Below are positions 8,295-19,754 of a stretch of DNA of 64,000 bases, piece by piece (position 1 is the stretch's first letter; the number at the start of each line of letters is the position of its first letter). The position numbers were made by a program, and so were the translations under genes. The notes under the pieces are model-generated. The model was not told the DNA's origin. It did not search any database and saw only the letters and a program-made list of their open reading frames with translations. Origin of the DNA: JAGSOU01 sp049974865 (GTDB lineage Bacteria; Pseudomonadota; Alphaproteobacteria; Rhodobacterales; Rhodobacteraceae). The DNA lies in NCBI GenBank assembly GCA_049974865.1, contig JBNGCX010000001.1:58010-122009 (forward strand), read 5' to 3'.

Positions 8295-9178
8295 GTGGAA
8301 AGTGATAACATGTTAGATTTCGCCGTTGAGTTCTTCCGCCGCCATGGGGGGCATGGGTCAATATTGCCACATACCATATCGGCAGCATGCACGGGGAGGA
8401 ATGTCTGGTGTGCTGTTGGCAGAGCCGCCTGACCCCAACCCGTCCTGAGGAACGGCCCCGTCGGGGGCATCCGCGGCGCCCAAAACGGCCCAGGAACGCT
8501 CTGAAAGAGCGGACGGGCCGGAGGGTCTGGAGCCTGTTCAATGGGCCGGACCCATCCGTTTAGATCGGCCCGCTTCCTTCTCGACTTGGCGGAACAGGCC
8601 TTCGGATGGAACCGCAGCTGATCATGCACTGACAATCACACTGGACCAGTCAAGTGGAGCTGATGACTGTGCGGCGATCGGTCGGGCGGATGACGTCGTC
8701 GTTTGGCAGGTCATCATAGCCCTTCCGCTAGCCCGGGGTTGGCCCATGCAATTGGGGAAACAGCATCGTGGTCTTGATTAGTTCGATCCTGAATGATGTT
8801 GATCATCCAGGAGTCCTTTTGACCGCCCGCGGGCCGCTCTGAAGCACCCTCGAGGTTTCTCCAGACCCACTGTCTTCGGGTGGCTGGCAACCCAGCCCAA
8901 GACTTGAGGTGGCTGAGGACAGTCGATCCTGTCACAGGATGCCGGCGGCTGCCCGCTCCATCGCAGACCTTGCGCTCATTTCGAGTGGTCCCCGCGCCCG
9001 TTTGCGTTTCCCAGTCAGTTCGTACCTTATTTGGCAAAGTGGATAAGAAGTGGGATGACACCGGACAGGGAGCCGGCAACCGATTAATCCATTTATGGTT
9101 TTCTCTTAGACGAAACCCCCGCCGGAGGCGTGGACACCGCGCGCGGATGCGCTATGCGGAAGGGGAAGGGAGAGCCCG
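8295..9178. other. Gene-poor stretch of about 880 bp
   Basis: No reading frame here has a credible ribosome binding site, recognisable motif or the strong third-position GC bias of the neighbours. Candidate frames are short and broken by stops on both strands. The left end must hold the promoter of the sensory operon (start at 8294); a TTAGATTTCGCC at 8312-8323 matches the 3822 operator at 9 of 12 positions, too weak to call. The middle may be a decayed gene or mobile-element remnant, but I recognised no transposase fragment. Confidence 0.5.
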
Positions 9179-10114
9179 ATGCAAACCGTATTCCTCACCG
9201 AGCCTATCCACGAAGACGCCGAGGCCCTGCTGACCGGCGCCGGCTGGCAGATTGCGCGCGGCTGGCACCTGCACGGCGCCGACTGCCGCCGTGCCCTGTC
9301 CGGCGCCGATGCCTGCATCGTGCGGGTCGCGGCGCTGTCCGCCGAGGTGATCGCGGACGCACCCGGCCTGCGGATCATCTCCAAGCACGGGGTAGGGGTC
9401 GACAATATCGACCTCGCCGCGGCGGCGGCGCGGGGCGTGGTGGTCACCAACACCCCCGGGGCGAATGCCCAGCCCGTGGCCGAGCACACGATGATGCTGC
9501 TGCTGGCGCTGACCCGTCGCGCGCGCGAGATGGACCGCGTGGCGCGCAACGGCTTTGCCGGGGTCGAGGCGCTGGCGCCGGTGGACCTGGCCGGGCGGCG
9601 GGTGCTGTTGGCGGGGTTCGGGGCCATCGGGCGGAGGGTCGCCGCGCTCTGCGCCGCCTTCGGGATGGAGGTCACGGTCTGGCACCGCAGCCTCAGCGAG
9701 GCCGAGGCGGGTTTCCCGGTGGTGCGCGACCTGCACGCGGCGCTGCCCGCAGCCGAGGTGTTGAGCCTGCACGTGCCGCTCGCGCCCGGCACCCGCGGGC
9801 TGATCGGTGCCGCGGAACTGGCGCTGCTGCCGCGGGGCGCCTTCGTGCTGAATACCGCGCGGGGCGGGGTGATCGACGAGGCGGCTCTGGTGCAGGCCGC
9901 GCCGCGGCTGGGCGGGATCGGGCTGGACGTGTTCGAGCAAGAGCCGCTGCCCGCCGACAGCCCGCTGACGCGGCTCGACAACGCGCTGCTCTCGCCGCAT
10001 GCGGGGGCGATGAGCCCGGCGGGCTTTCGCGGGATGGGGATGATGGCGGCGCAGAATATCCTCGATCACTTCGCCGGTCGCCTCGACCCGGCGCACCGGG
10101 TCTCGCCGGTCTGA
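9179..10114 (+). CDS. D-isomer-specific 2-hydroxyacid dehydrogenase (SerA-like family)
   Basis: A 311-residue NAD(P)-dependent oxidoreductase. The signature KHGVGVDNID precedes the Rossmann motif GFGAIGRRVA (about residues 145-155). Catalytic residues are visible as Arg in NTARGGVIDE, Glu in FEQEPLP and His in SPHAGAMS. There is no ACT domain, so this is not a complete regulatory phosphoglycerate dehydrogenase; a general 2-ketoacid reductase is as likely. The ATG follows AAGGGAGAG. It stands alone, convergent with the hydrolase gene at 10177. Confidence 0.9.
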   Translation: MQTVFLTEPIHEDAEALLTGAGWQIARGWHLHGADCRRALSGADACIVRVAALSAEVIADAPGLRIISKHGVGVDNIDLAAAAARGVVVTNTPGANAQPVAEHTMMLLLALTRRAREMDRVARNGFAGVEALAPVDLAGRRVLLAGFGAIGRRVAALCAAFGMEVTVWHRSLSEAEAGFPVVRDLHAALPAAEVLSLHVPLAPGTRGLIGAAELALLPRGAFVLNTARGGVIDEAALVQAAPRLGGIGLDVFEQEPLPADSPLTRLDNALLSPHAGAMSPAGFRGMGMMAAQNILDHFAGRLDPAHRVSPV

Positions 10115-10176
10115 AGTCTGGGGGCCTTCGGCAGGGGCTGCGTTCGGCGCGCGCGGCGCAGGGGCAAGGCCGCCGC

Positions 10177-11139
10177 TCAGGCCGAGGCGGCGAGGTGCGG
10201 GCTCCGGCCCGCGGATTCAAAGAAGGTGGCAGCGGCGTCGAAGAAGCGTTTCCGCCGCTCCGGCGTTTCCATCATCACCTCGTGGCGCCCACCATCGACG
10301 CGTTCGAGCTTGCCGCCCGGCCAGCGCGCCATGCGGTCCTCGATGGCCGCCGGGGCGACGATCTTCTCGTCGCTGCCGACGAAGCTCAGCGCGGGATGGG
10401 CTGGCGAGGGACGGTTGCGCAGGGCGCGGATCTCGCGCAGCGCCTCGTGCACCCAGTGCAGGCTGGGCCCGCCCAGCGACAGCGCCGGCTCCGCCTCGGT
10501 CTGGCGGCGCATATAGGCATACATGTCGGGGTCGTTGGTCAAGTCGTTGCCCTCGAAGGGCGCGGCCTCGGGATAGGCCACGTTGCCACTCGTGCCGGGC
10601 GCGTAGCGCGGGCCCAGCCCGATCTGTCGCCCGGTAAAGGCGATGACCCAGGCCACCGGGCGCAGCAGCGAGGGAAACTCGATGTCCCACATCGGGCCGG
10701 AGAAACAGGCCGCCTTCACGTCCAGCCCTTCCATCATCGCACGCAGCCCGATGCAGCCGCCCATCGAATGCGCCAGCAAGAAGAACGGCTGCGGCAGGTT
10801 CAGCGCGGGCAGCGCCTTCACCATCGCCGCGACGTCGTGCTGGTAATCGGTGAAGCGGTGGACAAACCCCACCGCGCGGTCGGGCAGCAGCCGGTCGGCC
10901 AGCCCCTGGCCGCGCCAGTCCACCGCCACGGTCGCGTAGCCCCGAAGCCGCAGGTCCTGTGCCGCACGGCCGTATTTCTCGACATATTCGGTGCGGCCCG
11001 GGAACAGCAGCACCGTTCCCCGCTTCCCTTCGGGCCAGACCCCGATGCGCAGCCGCCGGCCGTCCTCGGCCGTCAGCCAGTAGGCCGTCCCGTTATCGGG
11101 GCCGTCCGCGAGGTGGTGGAAGAGCGGGGCCGTTTCCAT
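10177..11139 (-). CDS. Alpha/beta hydrolase, lysophospholipase (PldB)-like
   Basis: A 320-residue serine hydrolase. The nucleophile elbow AHSMGG is near residue 125, an early VLLFPGRTEYVEKYG stretch forms the oxyanion-hole side, and the acid/His pair appears as FVGSDEKIV and GGRHEVMMET. The N-terminal half matches the monoacylglycerol lipase/lysophospholipase L2 group. There is no signal peptide. It starts 6 bp after the SCP2-family gene, so the two are probably co-transcribed and may act together on lipids (inference). Confidence 0.88.
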   Translation of the reverse strand: METAPLFHHLADGPDNGTAYWLTAEDGRRLRIGVWPEGKRGTVLLFPGRTEYVEKYGRAAQDLRLRGYATVAVDWRGQGLADRLLPDRAVGFVHRFTDYQHDVAAMVKALPALNLPQPFFLLAHSMGGCIGLRAMMEGLDVKAACFSGPMWDIEFPSLLRPVAWVIAFTGRQIGLGPRYAPGTSGNVAYPEAAPFEGNDLTNDPDMYAYMRRQTEAEPALSLGGPSLHWVHEALREIRALRNRPSPAHPALSFVGSDEKIVAPAAIEDRMARWPGGKLERVDGGRHEVMMETPERRKRFFDAAATFFESAGRSPHLAASA

Positions 11140-11145
11140 GGGACC

Positions 11146-11433
11146 TCAGGCGAAGGCAGAGCCCAGCTTCATCGCCAGGCCCATGTCGCCATCCACGCTC
11201 AGCTTGCCGGTCATGAAGGCGGCCGTGGGGTTCAGTTCGCCGTCCATCATCGCCTTGAACGTCTCCAGGTCGGCGGTGAGCGTCACCTCGGCCTCGTCAT
11301 CGCTGGCCCGCACCCCGTCGGCATCCACGATGATGCTGCCTTCGTCCTCGATCACGAATTTCGCCGAGCCGGCGAACCCGCCCTCGATCTTCTCGTTCAG
11401 GGCGGCCACGGCGGCCTCGATCACGTCGCTCAT
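11146..11433 (-). CDS. SCP2 sterol-binding-domain protein
   Basis: A 95-residue stand-alone SCP2-type lipid-binding domain. The stretch KFVIEDEGSIIVDADG, the DDEAEVTLTADLETFKAMMDGELNPTAAFMTGKL core and the C-terminal GDMGLAMKLGSAF are family hallmarks. The ATG at 11433 follows GGAGGA at a 7-bp spacing. It is the first gene of a two-gene unit with the hydrolase and is divergent from the TPR gene at 11503 with 69 bp between. Likely a cytoplasmic lipid carrier (family inference). Confidence 0.88.
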   Translation of the reverse strand: MSDVIEAAVAALNEKIEGGFAGSAKFVIEDEGSIIVDADGVRASDDEAEVTLTADLETFKAMMDGELNPTAAFMTGKLSVDGDMGLAMKLGSAFA

Positions 11434-11502
11434 GGGACATCCTCCGTTTGTGACCGGCGAACACTCGCAATTGTCCGCCGATGCATTACATTTGTACCCG
11501 AT

Positions 11503-12063
11503 ATGAGCAGACTCATCAGATATCTCAATCGTACCGTTGCGGCATTTGTCGCGACAGTCACGATTTCCCTGCCTGCCATGGCGGACAGCGCCCGGCTGGA
11601 CGAGCTGTTTACGCAGCTCGGCCAGAAAGGGTTGCCCAACTGGCGGGTGGTGGAGCAGGAGATCTGGATGGAATGGTCGAAATCCGGCTCGCCCGCGATG
11701 GACCTGCTGCTGCAGCGCGGGCGCGAGGCGATGGAAGAGGGCGACCTGGAGGCGGCGATCGAGCATCTGACCGCTCTGACCGACCACGCCCCTGGTTTCG
11801 CCGAAGGCTTCAACGCGCGCGCCACCGCCTATTACCGGCAGGGGCTGTTCGGCCCCTCGCTGCAGGATATCGCGCGCACACTGGCGCTGAACCCGCGCCA
11901 TTTCGGCGCGATGATCGGGCTGGGCACGATTTACGAGGAGATGGGCCAGCCCGAACGGGCGCTGGAGGCCTACCGCGCCGCCCGCGCTATACATCCCAAC
12001 GAGCCCGACCTAAAAGGGGCCATCGAGCGGCTGGAGAAAGACCTCTCCGGCATGACCCTTTAA
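11503..12063 (+). CDS. Secreted TPR-repeat protein
   Basis: A 186-residue protein with an N-terminal export signal (RTVAAFVATVTISLPAMA) followed by three TPR-like helical pairs between about residues 60 and 180, for example MDLLLQRGREAMEEGDLEAA, FNARATAYYRQGLFGPSLQD and IGLGTIYEEMGQPERALEAY. TPRs bind other proteins, so it is probably a periplasmic scaffold or assembly factor. No partner is evident: the next gene, 21 bp downstream, is a cytoplasmic helicase. Confidence 0.85.
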   Translation: MSRLIRYLNRTVAAFVATVTISLPAMADSARLDELFTQLGQKGLPNWRVVEQEIWMEWSKSGSPAMDLLLQRGREAMEEGDLEAAIEHLTALTDHAPGFAEGFNARATAYYRQGLFGPSLQDIARTLALNPRHFGAMIGLGTIYEEMGQPERALEAYRAARAIHPNEPDLKGAIERLEKDLSGMTL

Positions 12064-12084
12064 TCCGGGCGGAGAGGCAGCCTT

Positions 12085-14892
<2,808 letters not shown>

Positions 14893-15273
14893 ATGTCCGC
14901 CGCGGCGCCCCGCCCGGCGATCCGCCTGGACAAGTGGCTGTGGCAGGCGCGCTTCTTCAAGACGCGCACGCTGGCCGCCAAGGTGGTGTCGGGCGGGCAT
15001 GTGCGGGTGAACGGCACCAAGACCGCGAAACCGGCCCACAAGGTGGGGCCCGGCGACACGCTGACCTTCCCGCAGGGGCGCGAGATTCGCGTGGTCCGCA
15101 TCGTCGCCCTGGGCGAACGGCGCGGCCCCGCGCCCGAGGCCAGAACGCTGTACGAGGATTTGACGCCGATCAAGGACAGCGACCCGCCCGCACCGCGATA
15201 TGAGGGCAAGGGGCGGCCGACCAAGAAAGAAAGACGGCAGAATCATCTTTTCAGGGCGTCGCCGCTTGATTGA
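14893..15273 (+). CDS. S4-domain RNA-binding protein, Hsp15 (HslR)-like
   Basis: A 126-residue basic protein whose first 60 residues are an S4 fold: RLDKWLWQARFFKTRTLA then GGHVRVNGTKTAKPAHKVGPGD. This matches Hsp15, which binds stalled 50S-tRNA complexes. The ATG directly follows the helicase stop with no gap, so the two are translationally coupled. The C-terminal extension (GKGRPTKKERRQNHLF) is basic, as in HslR relatives. Confidence 0.9.
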   Translation: MSAAAPRPAIRLDKWLWQARFFKTRTLAAKVVSGGHVRVNGTKTAKPAHKVGPGDTLTFPQGREIRVVRIVALGERRGPAPEARTLYEDLTPIKDSDPPAPRYEGKGRPTKKERRQNHLFRASPLD

Positions 15274-15327
15274 TCAATCCGGCTGGTCTAGCTAGTCCGC
15301 CGAGGCAAGAGAAATGAGGGCCACCGC

Positions 15328-15666
15328 ATGACCTATGTCGTCATCGAGAACTGCATCGCCTGCAAATACACCGACTGCGTGGAAGTCTGCCCGGTCGACT
15401 GTTTCTACGAAGGCGAGAACATGCTGGTGATCCATCCCGACGAATGCATCGATTGCGGCGTGTGCGAGCCCGAATGCCCAGCCGACGCCATCCGGCCCGA
15501 CACCGAGCCGGACATGGAGAAATGGGTGGAGTTCAACCGCAAGTACTCGGAAATGTGGCCGGTCATCATCTCCAAGAAGGACCAGCTACCCGAGGCCGAG
15601 GAACGCGACGGCGAAGAGGGCAAGATGGAGAAATATTTCTCCGAGAAACCGGGCGAGGGGGGCTGA
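15328..15666 (+). CDS. fdxA: Seven-iron ferredoxin FdxA
   Basis: A 112-residue ferredoxin. CIACKYTDCVEVCPVDCF at residues 9-26 has the altered cysteine spacing that carries a [3Fe-4S] cluster together with a distal Cys, and CIDCGVCEPECP at about 39-50 binds the [4Fe-4S] cluster. The C-terminal half (KWVEFNRKYSEMWPVI) is the tail typical of FdxA. It is an electron carrier with no obvious partner adjacent. A GATTGATCAATC palindrome lies 49 bp upstream, overlapping the end of the S4 gene. Confidence 0.95.
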   Translation: MTYVVIENCIACKYTDCVEVCPVDCFYEGENMLVIHPDECIDCGVCEPECPADAIRPDTEPDMEKWVEFNRKYSEMWPVIISKKDQLPEAEERDGEEGKMEKYFSEKPGEGG

Positions 15667-15964
15667 GCCCGATTCGGCCCCGCCGGCGATGACTTCGGGG
15701 TCCGGCCGGGCCGGTGTCGCCGAAGATTTCCTATGAAAATATAGGGTTGGCGCCCGTTCTGCGGTGCGGCACTTCAAAAGCGGTGCATTTTTTGCTATAT
15801 AATAGTCCGATGAAGTGCCGTTAAGACCTGACATCCACTCGCAGCGCTGCTCGCCTGCGGTGTGGTTTTTCAGCGCCAGATTCGACGATCTGCCGGAACT
15901 TGGCTGTTTCGGGCAGAGAGGCGTCTCTGTCTCGTCAAGGCCCCCTGCGAGGAAGTAAAGCTAG
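15667..15964 (+). promoter_or_regulatory. fdxA-carD intergenic region with candidate sigma-70 promoter
   Basis: This 298-bp gap is locally AT-rich around 15780-15810. A TATAAT at 15798-15803 is the best -10 box, with TTCAAA at 15773-15778 as a weak -35 at a long 19-bp spacing. A start there would give a 5' leader of about 150 nt before carD. No open frame or riboswitch was recognised. Confidence 0.4.
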
Positions 15965-16477
15965 ATGAGTAAGACCAAGAAATCCGAATTCCGCCCCAAC
16001 GACTACGTTGTCTACCCGGCCCATGGCGTGGGCCAGATCGTGTCGATCGAGGAGCAGGAAATCGCCGGCATCGCGCTGGAGCTGTTCGTCATCTCCTTCG
16101 AAAAGGACAAGATGACCCTGCGTGTCCCCACCAACAAGGCTGCCGAAGTGGGCATGCGCTCGCTCAGCTCGCCCGACGTGGTTCAAAAGGCCATGACCAC
16201 GCTGAAAGGCAAGGCCAAGGTCAAGCGCGCGATGTGGTCGCGCCGCGCCCAGGAATACGAACAGAAGATCAACTCGGGCGACCTGATTTCGATCGCCGAG
16301 GTGGTGCGCGACCTGCACCGCACCGACGACCAGCGCGAGCAGAGCTATTCGGAACGTCAGCTCTACGAGGCCGCGCTGGAGCGCCTGACCCGCGAAGTGG
16401 CCGCCGTGTCCGGCATGGACGAGGTCAAGGCCCAGAAACAGGTGGACGAGGTTCTGGTCTCGCGCGCCGCCGCGTAA
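15965..16477 (+). CDS. carD: CarD-family RNA polymerase-binding regulator
   Basis: A 170-residue CarD/CdnL-type protein. The N-terminal RNA polymerase-interacting Tudor-like domain is clear (PNDYVVYPAHGVGQIVSIEEQ, then LELFVISFEKDKMTLRVP). The C-terminal helical domain includes KRAMWSRRAQEYEQKINSGD and SYSERQLYEAALERLTRE. The family binds the RNAP beta subunit and stabilises open complexes at many promoters, including rRNA promoters. It is monocistronic, closed by a strong terminator at 16501. Confidence 0.95.
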   Translation: MSKTKKSEFRPNDYVVYPAHGVGQIVSIEEQEIAGIALELFVISFEKDKMTLRVPTNKAAEVGMRSLSSPDVVQKAMTTLKGKAKVKRAMWSRRAQEYEQKINSGDLISIAEVVRDLHRTDDQREQSYSERQLYEAALERLTREVAAVSGMDEVKAQKQVDEVLVSRAAA

Positions 16478-16500
16478 TCGCCTCCCCTTTCCCGGCAAGA

Positions 16501-16532
16501 AGCCGCAGCGTTCGCCGCTGCGGCTTTTTTTA
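16501..16532 (+). terminator. Rho-independent terminator of carD
   Basis: AGCCGCAGCG (16501-16510) and CGCTGCGGCT (16516-16525) form a perfect 10-bp stem with a 5-nt loop, followed by a run of seven T. It begins 23 bp after the carD stop. Confidence 0.93.
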
Positions 16533-16664
16533 TTCGAAAGGCGTATGGTTTCTGTCCGCGGTGCGGGGAAGTTGACTGCTGGCTGCCGTTCACCTGGCTC
16601 GCGCGGTCAGCCCGGGCCGCGATGGAATGTCCGGAACGGGTTCCAAACGCACCGACGGGGCTTT

Positions 16665-18572
16665 TCAGGCCTGCCCGGAGCCGCCCGCCGGCCCCTTCTC
16701 TTCCTCCTCCACGGCGGCCCGCGTGGCCAACGCCGTCTCCAGCTCCTTGTTGAACTGGCGCGCGCGCGTGACATAGGCCTCGTTCTGGTCCAGCGGCACG
16801 CCGGGTTTCCACAGCTCCGCCAGTTCGCGCACCACCTGCCGGTCGTGCTTGTAGAAGGCGGTCTCCAATTCGTTCGCCTCGAAATCCGTCAGCCCCATGT
16901 TCTCCAGCACGTAGCGCCCGGCGCGCAGGCTGCTGTCGAACATCTCGCGGACGATGTCGTCCGCGCCGGCGCGGTAGAGCTCGTAGACATGCACCCGGTC
17001 GCGCGCGCGGGCCACGATGTGCAGGTCCGGCCGCTCGCGCCTTGCATAGCGCACCAGGCGGGTGTTGGCGTCCTTGTCGTCCAGCGCCGCCACCAACACC
17101 TTCGCCACGGGCAGCCCCGCGGCATGCAGCAGCTCGGGGCGGGTCGGGTCGCCGAAGAAGGCCTTGAAGCCGAAGCGGCGCATCAGCTCAACCGTGGGCA
17201 GGTCGTGGTCCAGCACCGTGGCGCGGAAGCCCGACATCTGCAACATCCGGTTCACCACCTGGCCGAAGCGGCCCATCCCGGCGATGATGATCGGCTGCTG
17301 CTCGTCGATCTGGTCCGCCTCGCGCGCCACCGGCGCCTCCTCCTTCGTCCGGCGCGACAGCCAGTCGTGCAGGATGAAGAACAGCGGGGTCATCAGCATC
17401 GACAGGGCGATCACCAGCAGCAGGGTCTGGCCGAGACTCTCGGTCAGCACATGGGTCTTGAGCGAGAAGCTGACCAGCACGAAGCCGAACTCGCCGGCCT
17501 GCGCCAGCCCCAGCGTGAACAGCCAGCGGCTGGCCCCGCGCAGCTTGAACAGCGTGCCCATCAGATAGAGGATCAGCCCCTTTGCGATCATCAGGGCCAG
17601 GGTCAGCCCGAGGATGGTGGCCGGGTTGGCGAAGAGCACGGCAACATTGATCCCCGCGCCCACGGTCATGAAGAACAGCCCCAGCAGCAACCCCTTGAAG
17701 GGCTCCAGGCTGGCCTCCAGGTCGTGGCGGAATTCCGAGTTGGCCAGCACCACGCCGGCCAGGAAGGTGCCGAGCGCAGGCGACAGCCCCACCAGGATCA
17801 TCAGCGCCGCGATGCTGATCACGATCAGCAGGGCGACGGCGGTGAACATCTCGCGCAGGCGCGCGCCGTGGACGAAGTGGAACAGCGGCCGGGTCAGGAA
17901 ATGCCCCACCAGGATGATCGCCGCCACCGCACTCAGCGTGACCAGCGTCACCCCCCAGCCCGGCAGCCCCTCCAGCAGCGACAGCGCGTGATCGGTGCCG
18001 TGCGCGGCCTCTTCGCCGCCGCGCTGGATCGATCCGTCGGGCGCCAGCGCCGGGGCGGGGCGCATCGCCAGCAGGGGCAGGAAGGCCAGCATGGGGATCA
18101 CCGCGATGTCCTGCGTCAGCAGCACCGAGAAGCTCGCCCGCCCGCCGCCGGTGCGGATCAGGCCCTTTTCGCTGAGCGTCTGCAGCACGATCGCGGTCGA
18201 GGACAGCGCGAATATCAGCCCCACGGCCAGCGCCGTCTGCCATGCCAGCCCCAGTTGCATGGCGCCGGCCATGACCACGCCGGTGGTCAGGGCGATCTGC
18301 AGCCCGCCCAGCCCCAGCAGCCGGTGGCGCATGTCCCACAGCGTGCGCGGCTCCAACTCCAGGCCGATCAGGAACAGCATGATCACCACGCCGAACTCGG
18401 CGAAATGCTGCAGGTCCTGGGTTTCCGAGCCCACCAGCCCCAGCACCGGCCCGATGGCGATACCCGCGAGCAGGTAGCCCAGCACCGAGCCCATGCCCAG
18501 CCGCGCGGCCAGCGGCACCGCCACCAGCATGGCGCTCAGATAGATCGTGGCCTGAAGCAGAAAATTTTCCAT
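16665..18572 (-). CDS. Kef-type cation:proton antiporter (CPA2 family) with TrkA-N domain
   Basis: A 635-residue membrane protein. Residues 1-400 form a multi-helix Na+/H+ exchanger domain, with GYLLAGIAIGP near 32, LFLIGLELEP near 67 and the LTQDIAVIPML block near 150. A cytosolic RCK/TrkA-N nucleotide-binding domain starts near 425 (IIIAGMGRFGQVVNRML) and ends before a charged C-terminal helix. KefB/KefC-like proteins are potassium efflux systems gated by glutathione adducts; whether this one is glutathione-gated cannot be told. No KefF/KefG partner is adjacent. It stands alone. Confidence 0.9.
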   Translation of the reverse strand: MENFLLQATIYLSAMLVAVPLAARLGMGSVLGYLLAGIAIGPVLGLVGSETQDLQHFAEFGVVIMLFLIGLELEPRTLWDMRHRLLGLGGLQIALTTGVVMAGAMQLGLAWQTALAVGLIFALSSTAIVLQTLSEKGLIRTGGGRASFSVLLTQDIAVIPMLAFLPLLAMRPAPALAPDGSIQRGGEEAAHGTDHALSLLEGLPGWGVTLVTLSAVAAIILVGHFLTRPLFHFVHGARLREMFTAVALLIVISIAALMILVGLSPALGTFLAGVVLANSEFRHDLEASLEPFKGLLLGLFFMTVGAGINVAVLFANPATILGLTLALMIAKGLILYLMGTLFKLRGASRWLFTLGLAQAGEFGFVLVSFSLKTHVLTESLGQTLLLVIALSMLMTPLFFILHDWLSRRTKEEAPVAREADQIDEQQPIIIAGMGRFGQVVNRMLQMSGFRATVLDHDLPTVELMRRFGFKAFFGDPTRPELLHAAGLPVAKVLVAALDDKDANTRLVRYARRERPDLHIVARARDRVHVYELYRAGADDIVREMFDSSLRAGRYVLENMGLTDFEANELETAFYKHDRQVVRELAELWKPGVPLDQNEAYVTRARQFNKELETALATRAAVEEEEKGPAGGSGQA

Positions 18573-18680
18573 GTTGCGATTCTAAACCAGCCGCTCACGG
18601 CAAAGACAACAGTGCTTTGACCGGTGGGCGTTCTTGCCGCTAGGATTCGGGCAGCGAATGGATTGGCGGGGCAGTTTCCC

Positions 18681-19148
18681 ATGTCACGGCCCTTCTTGAT
18701 TTCTGTCCTTCTCCTGCTGGCCACGGCGCCGCCGTCGCGGGCCGGAGAGGCGCCGGCCTGGGTGATCGATCGATATTGCGCCACATGGGCCAATCGCGTG
18801 GCCTGCGCTGAACAGGTCCGCGAAACTTATCCGCACGGGGGCGGCGAGGGCGAGTTCCCGATCGAGGCATGGTGCAGCTACCAGGGGCCGGGCGGGCAGG
18901 GGGATTACGCGGATCTGTGCTTCTACACCTGGCGGGCCAATCCCTATGAGTTGGTCGAGCGCTACGGCGTGCGCAACGGGGCGAGCGTCGGCCTGCTGTT
19001 CGTGGAAGCCGACAGCGCCTCCGGCCGTGCGGGAGACGTGTTTTTCAACGGCGTCCCGGCCCGCAAGGTCACGGGCGGAGAGGGCCTCTGTGTCGAAACC
19101 CTCGCCACGCGGGAACGGTTCTGCCGTTTCGCGGACCGCCCGGAGTAA
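18681..19148 (+). CDS. Small secreted protein of unknown function
   Basis: A 155-residue protein with a clear signal peptide (MSRPFLISVLLLLATAPPSRAG). An in-frame start at 18624 would place 19 residues before this signal, so 18681 is preferred. The mature part has six cysteines (CATWANRVAC, WCSYQ, LCFYTW, LCVETL, FCRF), suggesting disulfides in the periplasm. I do not recognise a family. Codon usage matches the neighbours. It is convergent with the Lrp-type regulator. Confidence 0.75.
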   Translation: MSRPFLISVLLLLATAPPSRAGEAPAWVIDRYCATWANRVACAEQVRETYPHGGGEGEFPIEAWCSYQGPGGQGDYADLCFYTWRANPYELVERYGVRNGASVGLLFVEADSASGRAGDVFFNGVPARKVTGGEGLCVETLATRERFCRFADRPE

Positions 19149-19158
19149 GGCCGCGCGC

Positions 19159-19617
19159 TCACGTCGGCAGCGGCGCGTCGGCCTTGAATTGGTTCATCAC
19201 GATCTGGCTCTGAACCCGCGCCACCGCAGGGTGGGGCAGCAGAACCTCGTGGATCACCCGGTTTAGCGCCGGCAGGTCCTCGCAGATCACGCGCAGCAGG
19301 TAATCGGCCTCGCCGGTCAGCGTCCAGGCGGAGATGATCTCGCGCTGGGTGCGCAGCAGGCGCTGGAAGCTTTTCGCCGCCTCGGGGTCGTGGGTGGCCA
19401 TCTGCACCTGCACGAAGGCCTGCACGTCCAGCCCCAGCCTGGCCGCGTCCAGTTTGGCCGCGTAGCCGGTGATATAGCCCTCGGCCTCCAGCCGTTGGCG
19501 CCGCCGCCCGGCCTGGCTGGCCGAAAGGTGCAGCCGCTCGCCCAACTCCTGCGCGGTGAGATGCGCGTCTTCCTGCAGCGCCGCCAGCAGGCGGCAATCG
19601 GTCTCGTCCAGTGACAT
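19159..19617 (-). CDS. Lrp/AsnC-family regulator, divergent from hpd
   Basis: A 152-residue regulator. The N-terminal HTH (DETDCRLLAALQEDAHLTAQ then LHLSASQAGRRRQRLEAEG) and the C-terminal RAM ligand-binding domain (VQMATHDPEAAKSFQ, GEADYLLRVICEDL, VARVQSQIVM) are complete. The ATG at 19617 follows AGGAA; upstream in-frame ATGs at 19632 and beyond lack a ribosome binding site and run into the operator. It is divergent from hpd, so control of tyrosine/phenylalanine breakdown by an aromatic ligand is likely (inference from position). Confidence 0.9.
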   Translation of the reverse strand: MSLDETDCRLLAALQEDAHLTAQELGERLHLSASQAGRRRQRLEAEGYITGYAAKLDAARLGLDVQAFVQVQMATHDPEAAKSFQRLLRTQREIISAWTLTGEADYLLRVICEDLPALNRVIHEVLLPHPAVARVQSQIVMNQFKADAPLPT

Positions 19618-19635
19618 GCGGGTTTCCTGCATATT

Positions 19636-19656
19636 TTCTACGAAGCTAGCGTAGAA
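19636..19656. promoter_or_regulatory. Inverted-repeat operator between lrp-type gene and hpd
   Basis: TTCTACG (19636-19642) and CGTAGAA (19650-19656) are perfect 7-bp inverted arms around AAGCTAG. The site lies 19 bp upstream of the regulator start and about 100 bp upstream of hpd. Size, AT-containing arms and placement fit an Lrp/AsnC-family operator that could serve both divergent genes. Confidence 0.65.
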
Positions 19657-19754
19657 TCCGCGCAATTGATACATCGGGATGCCCCGAATGCGCATCTTGC
19701 GCGGGGCTTGCGCGCTATCCTCCGCGCGAACGCGAACAACAGGAGGAAACGCGC

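Noticed and set aside
8640..9100. Transposase or IS remnant
   Set aside because: Short frames interrupted by stops hinted at decay, but I saw no DDE or IS-family motif and no flanking inverted or target-site repeats.
15266..15277. TTGATTGATCAA as an FNR box for fdxA
   Set aside because: Half-sites are right but separated by two bases instead of four, so FNR should not recognise it.
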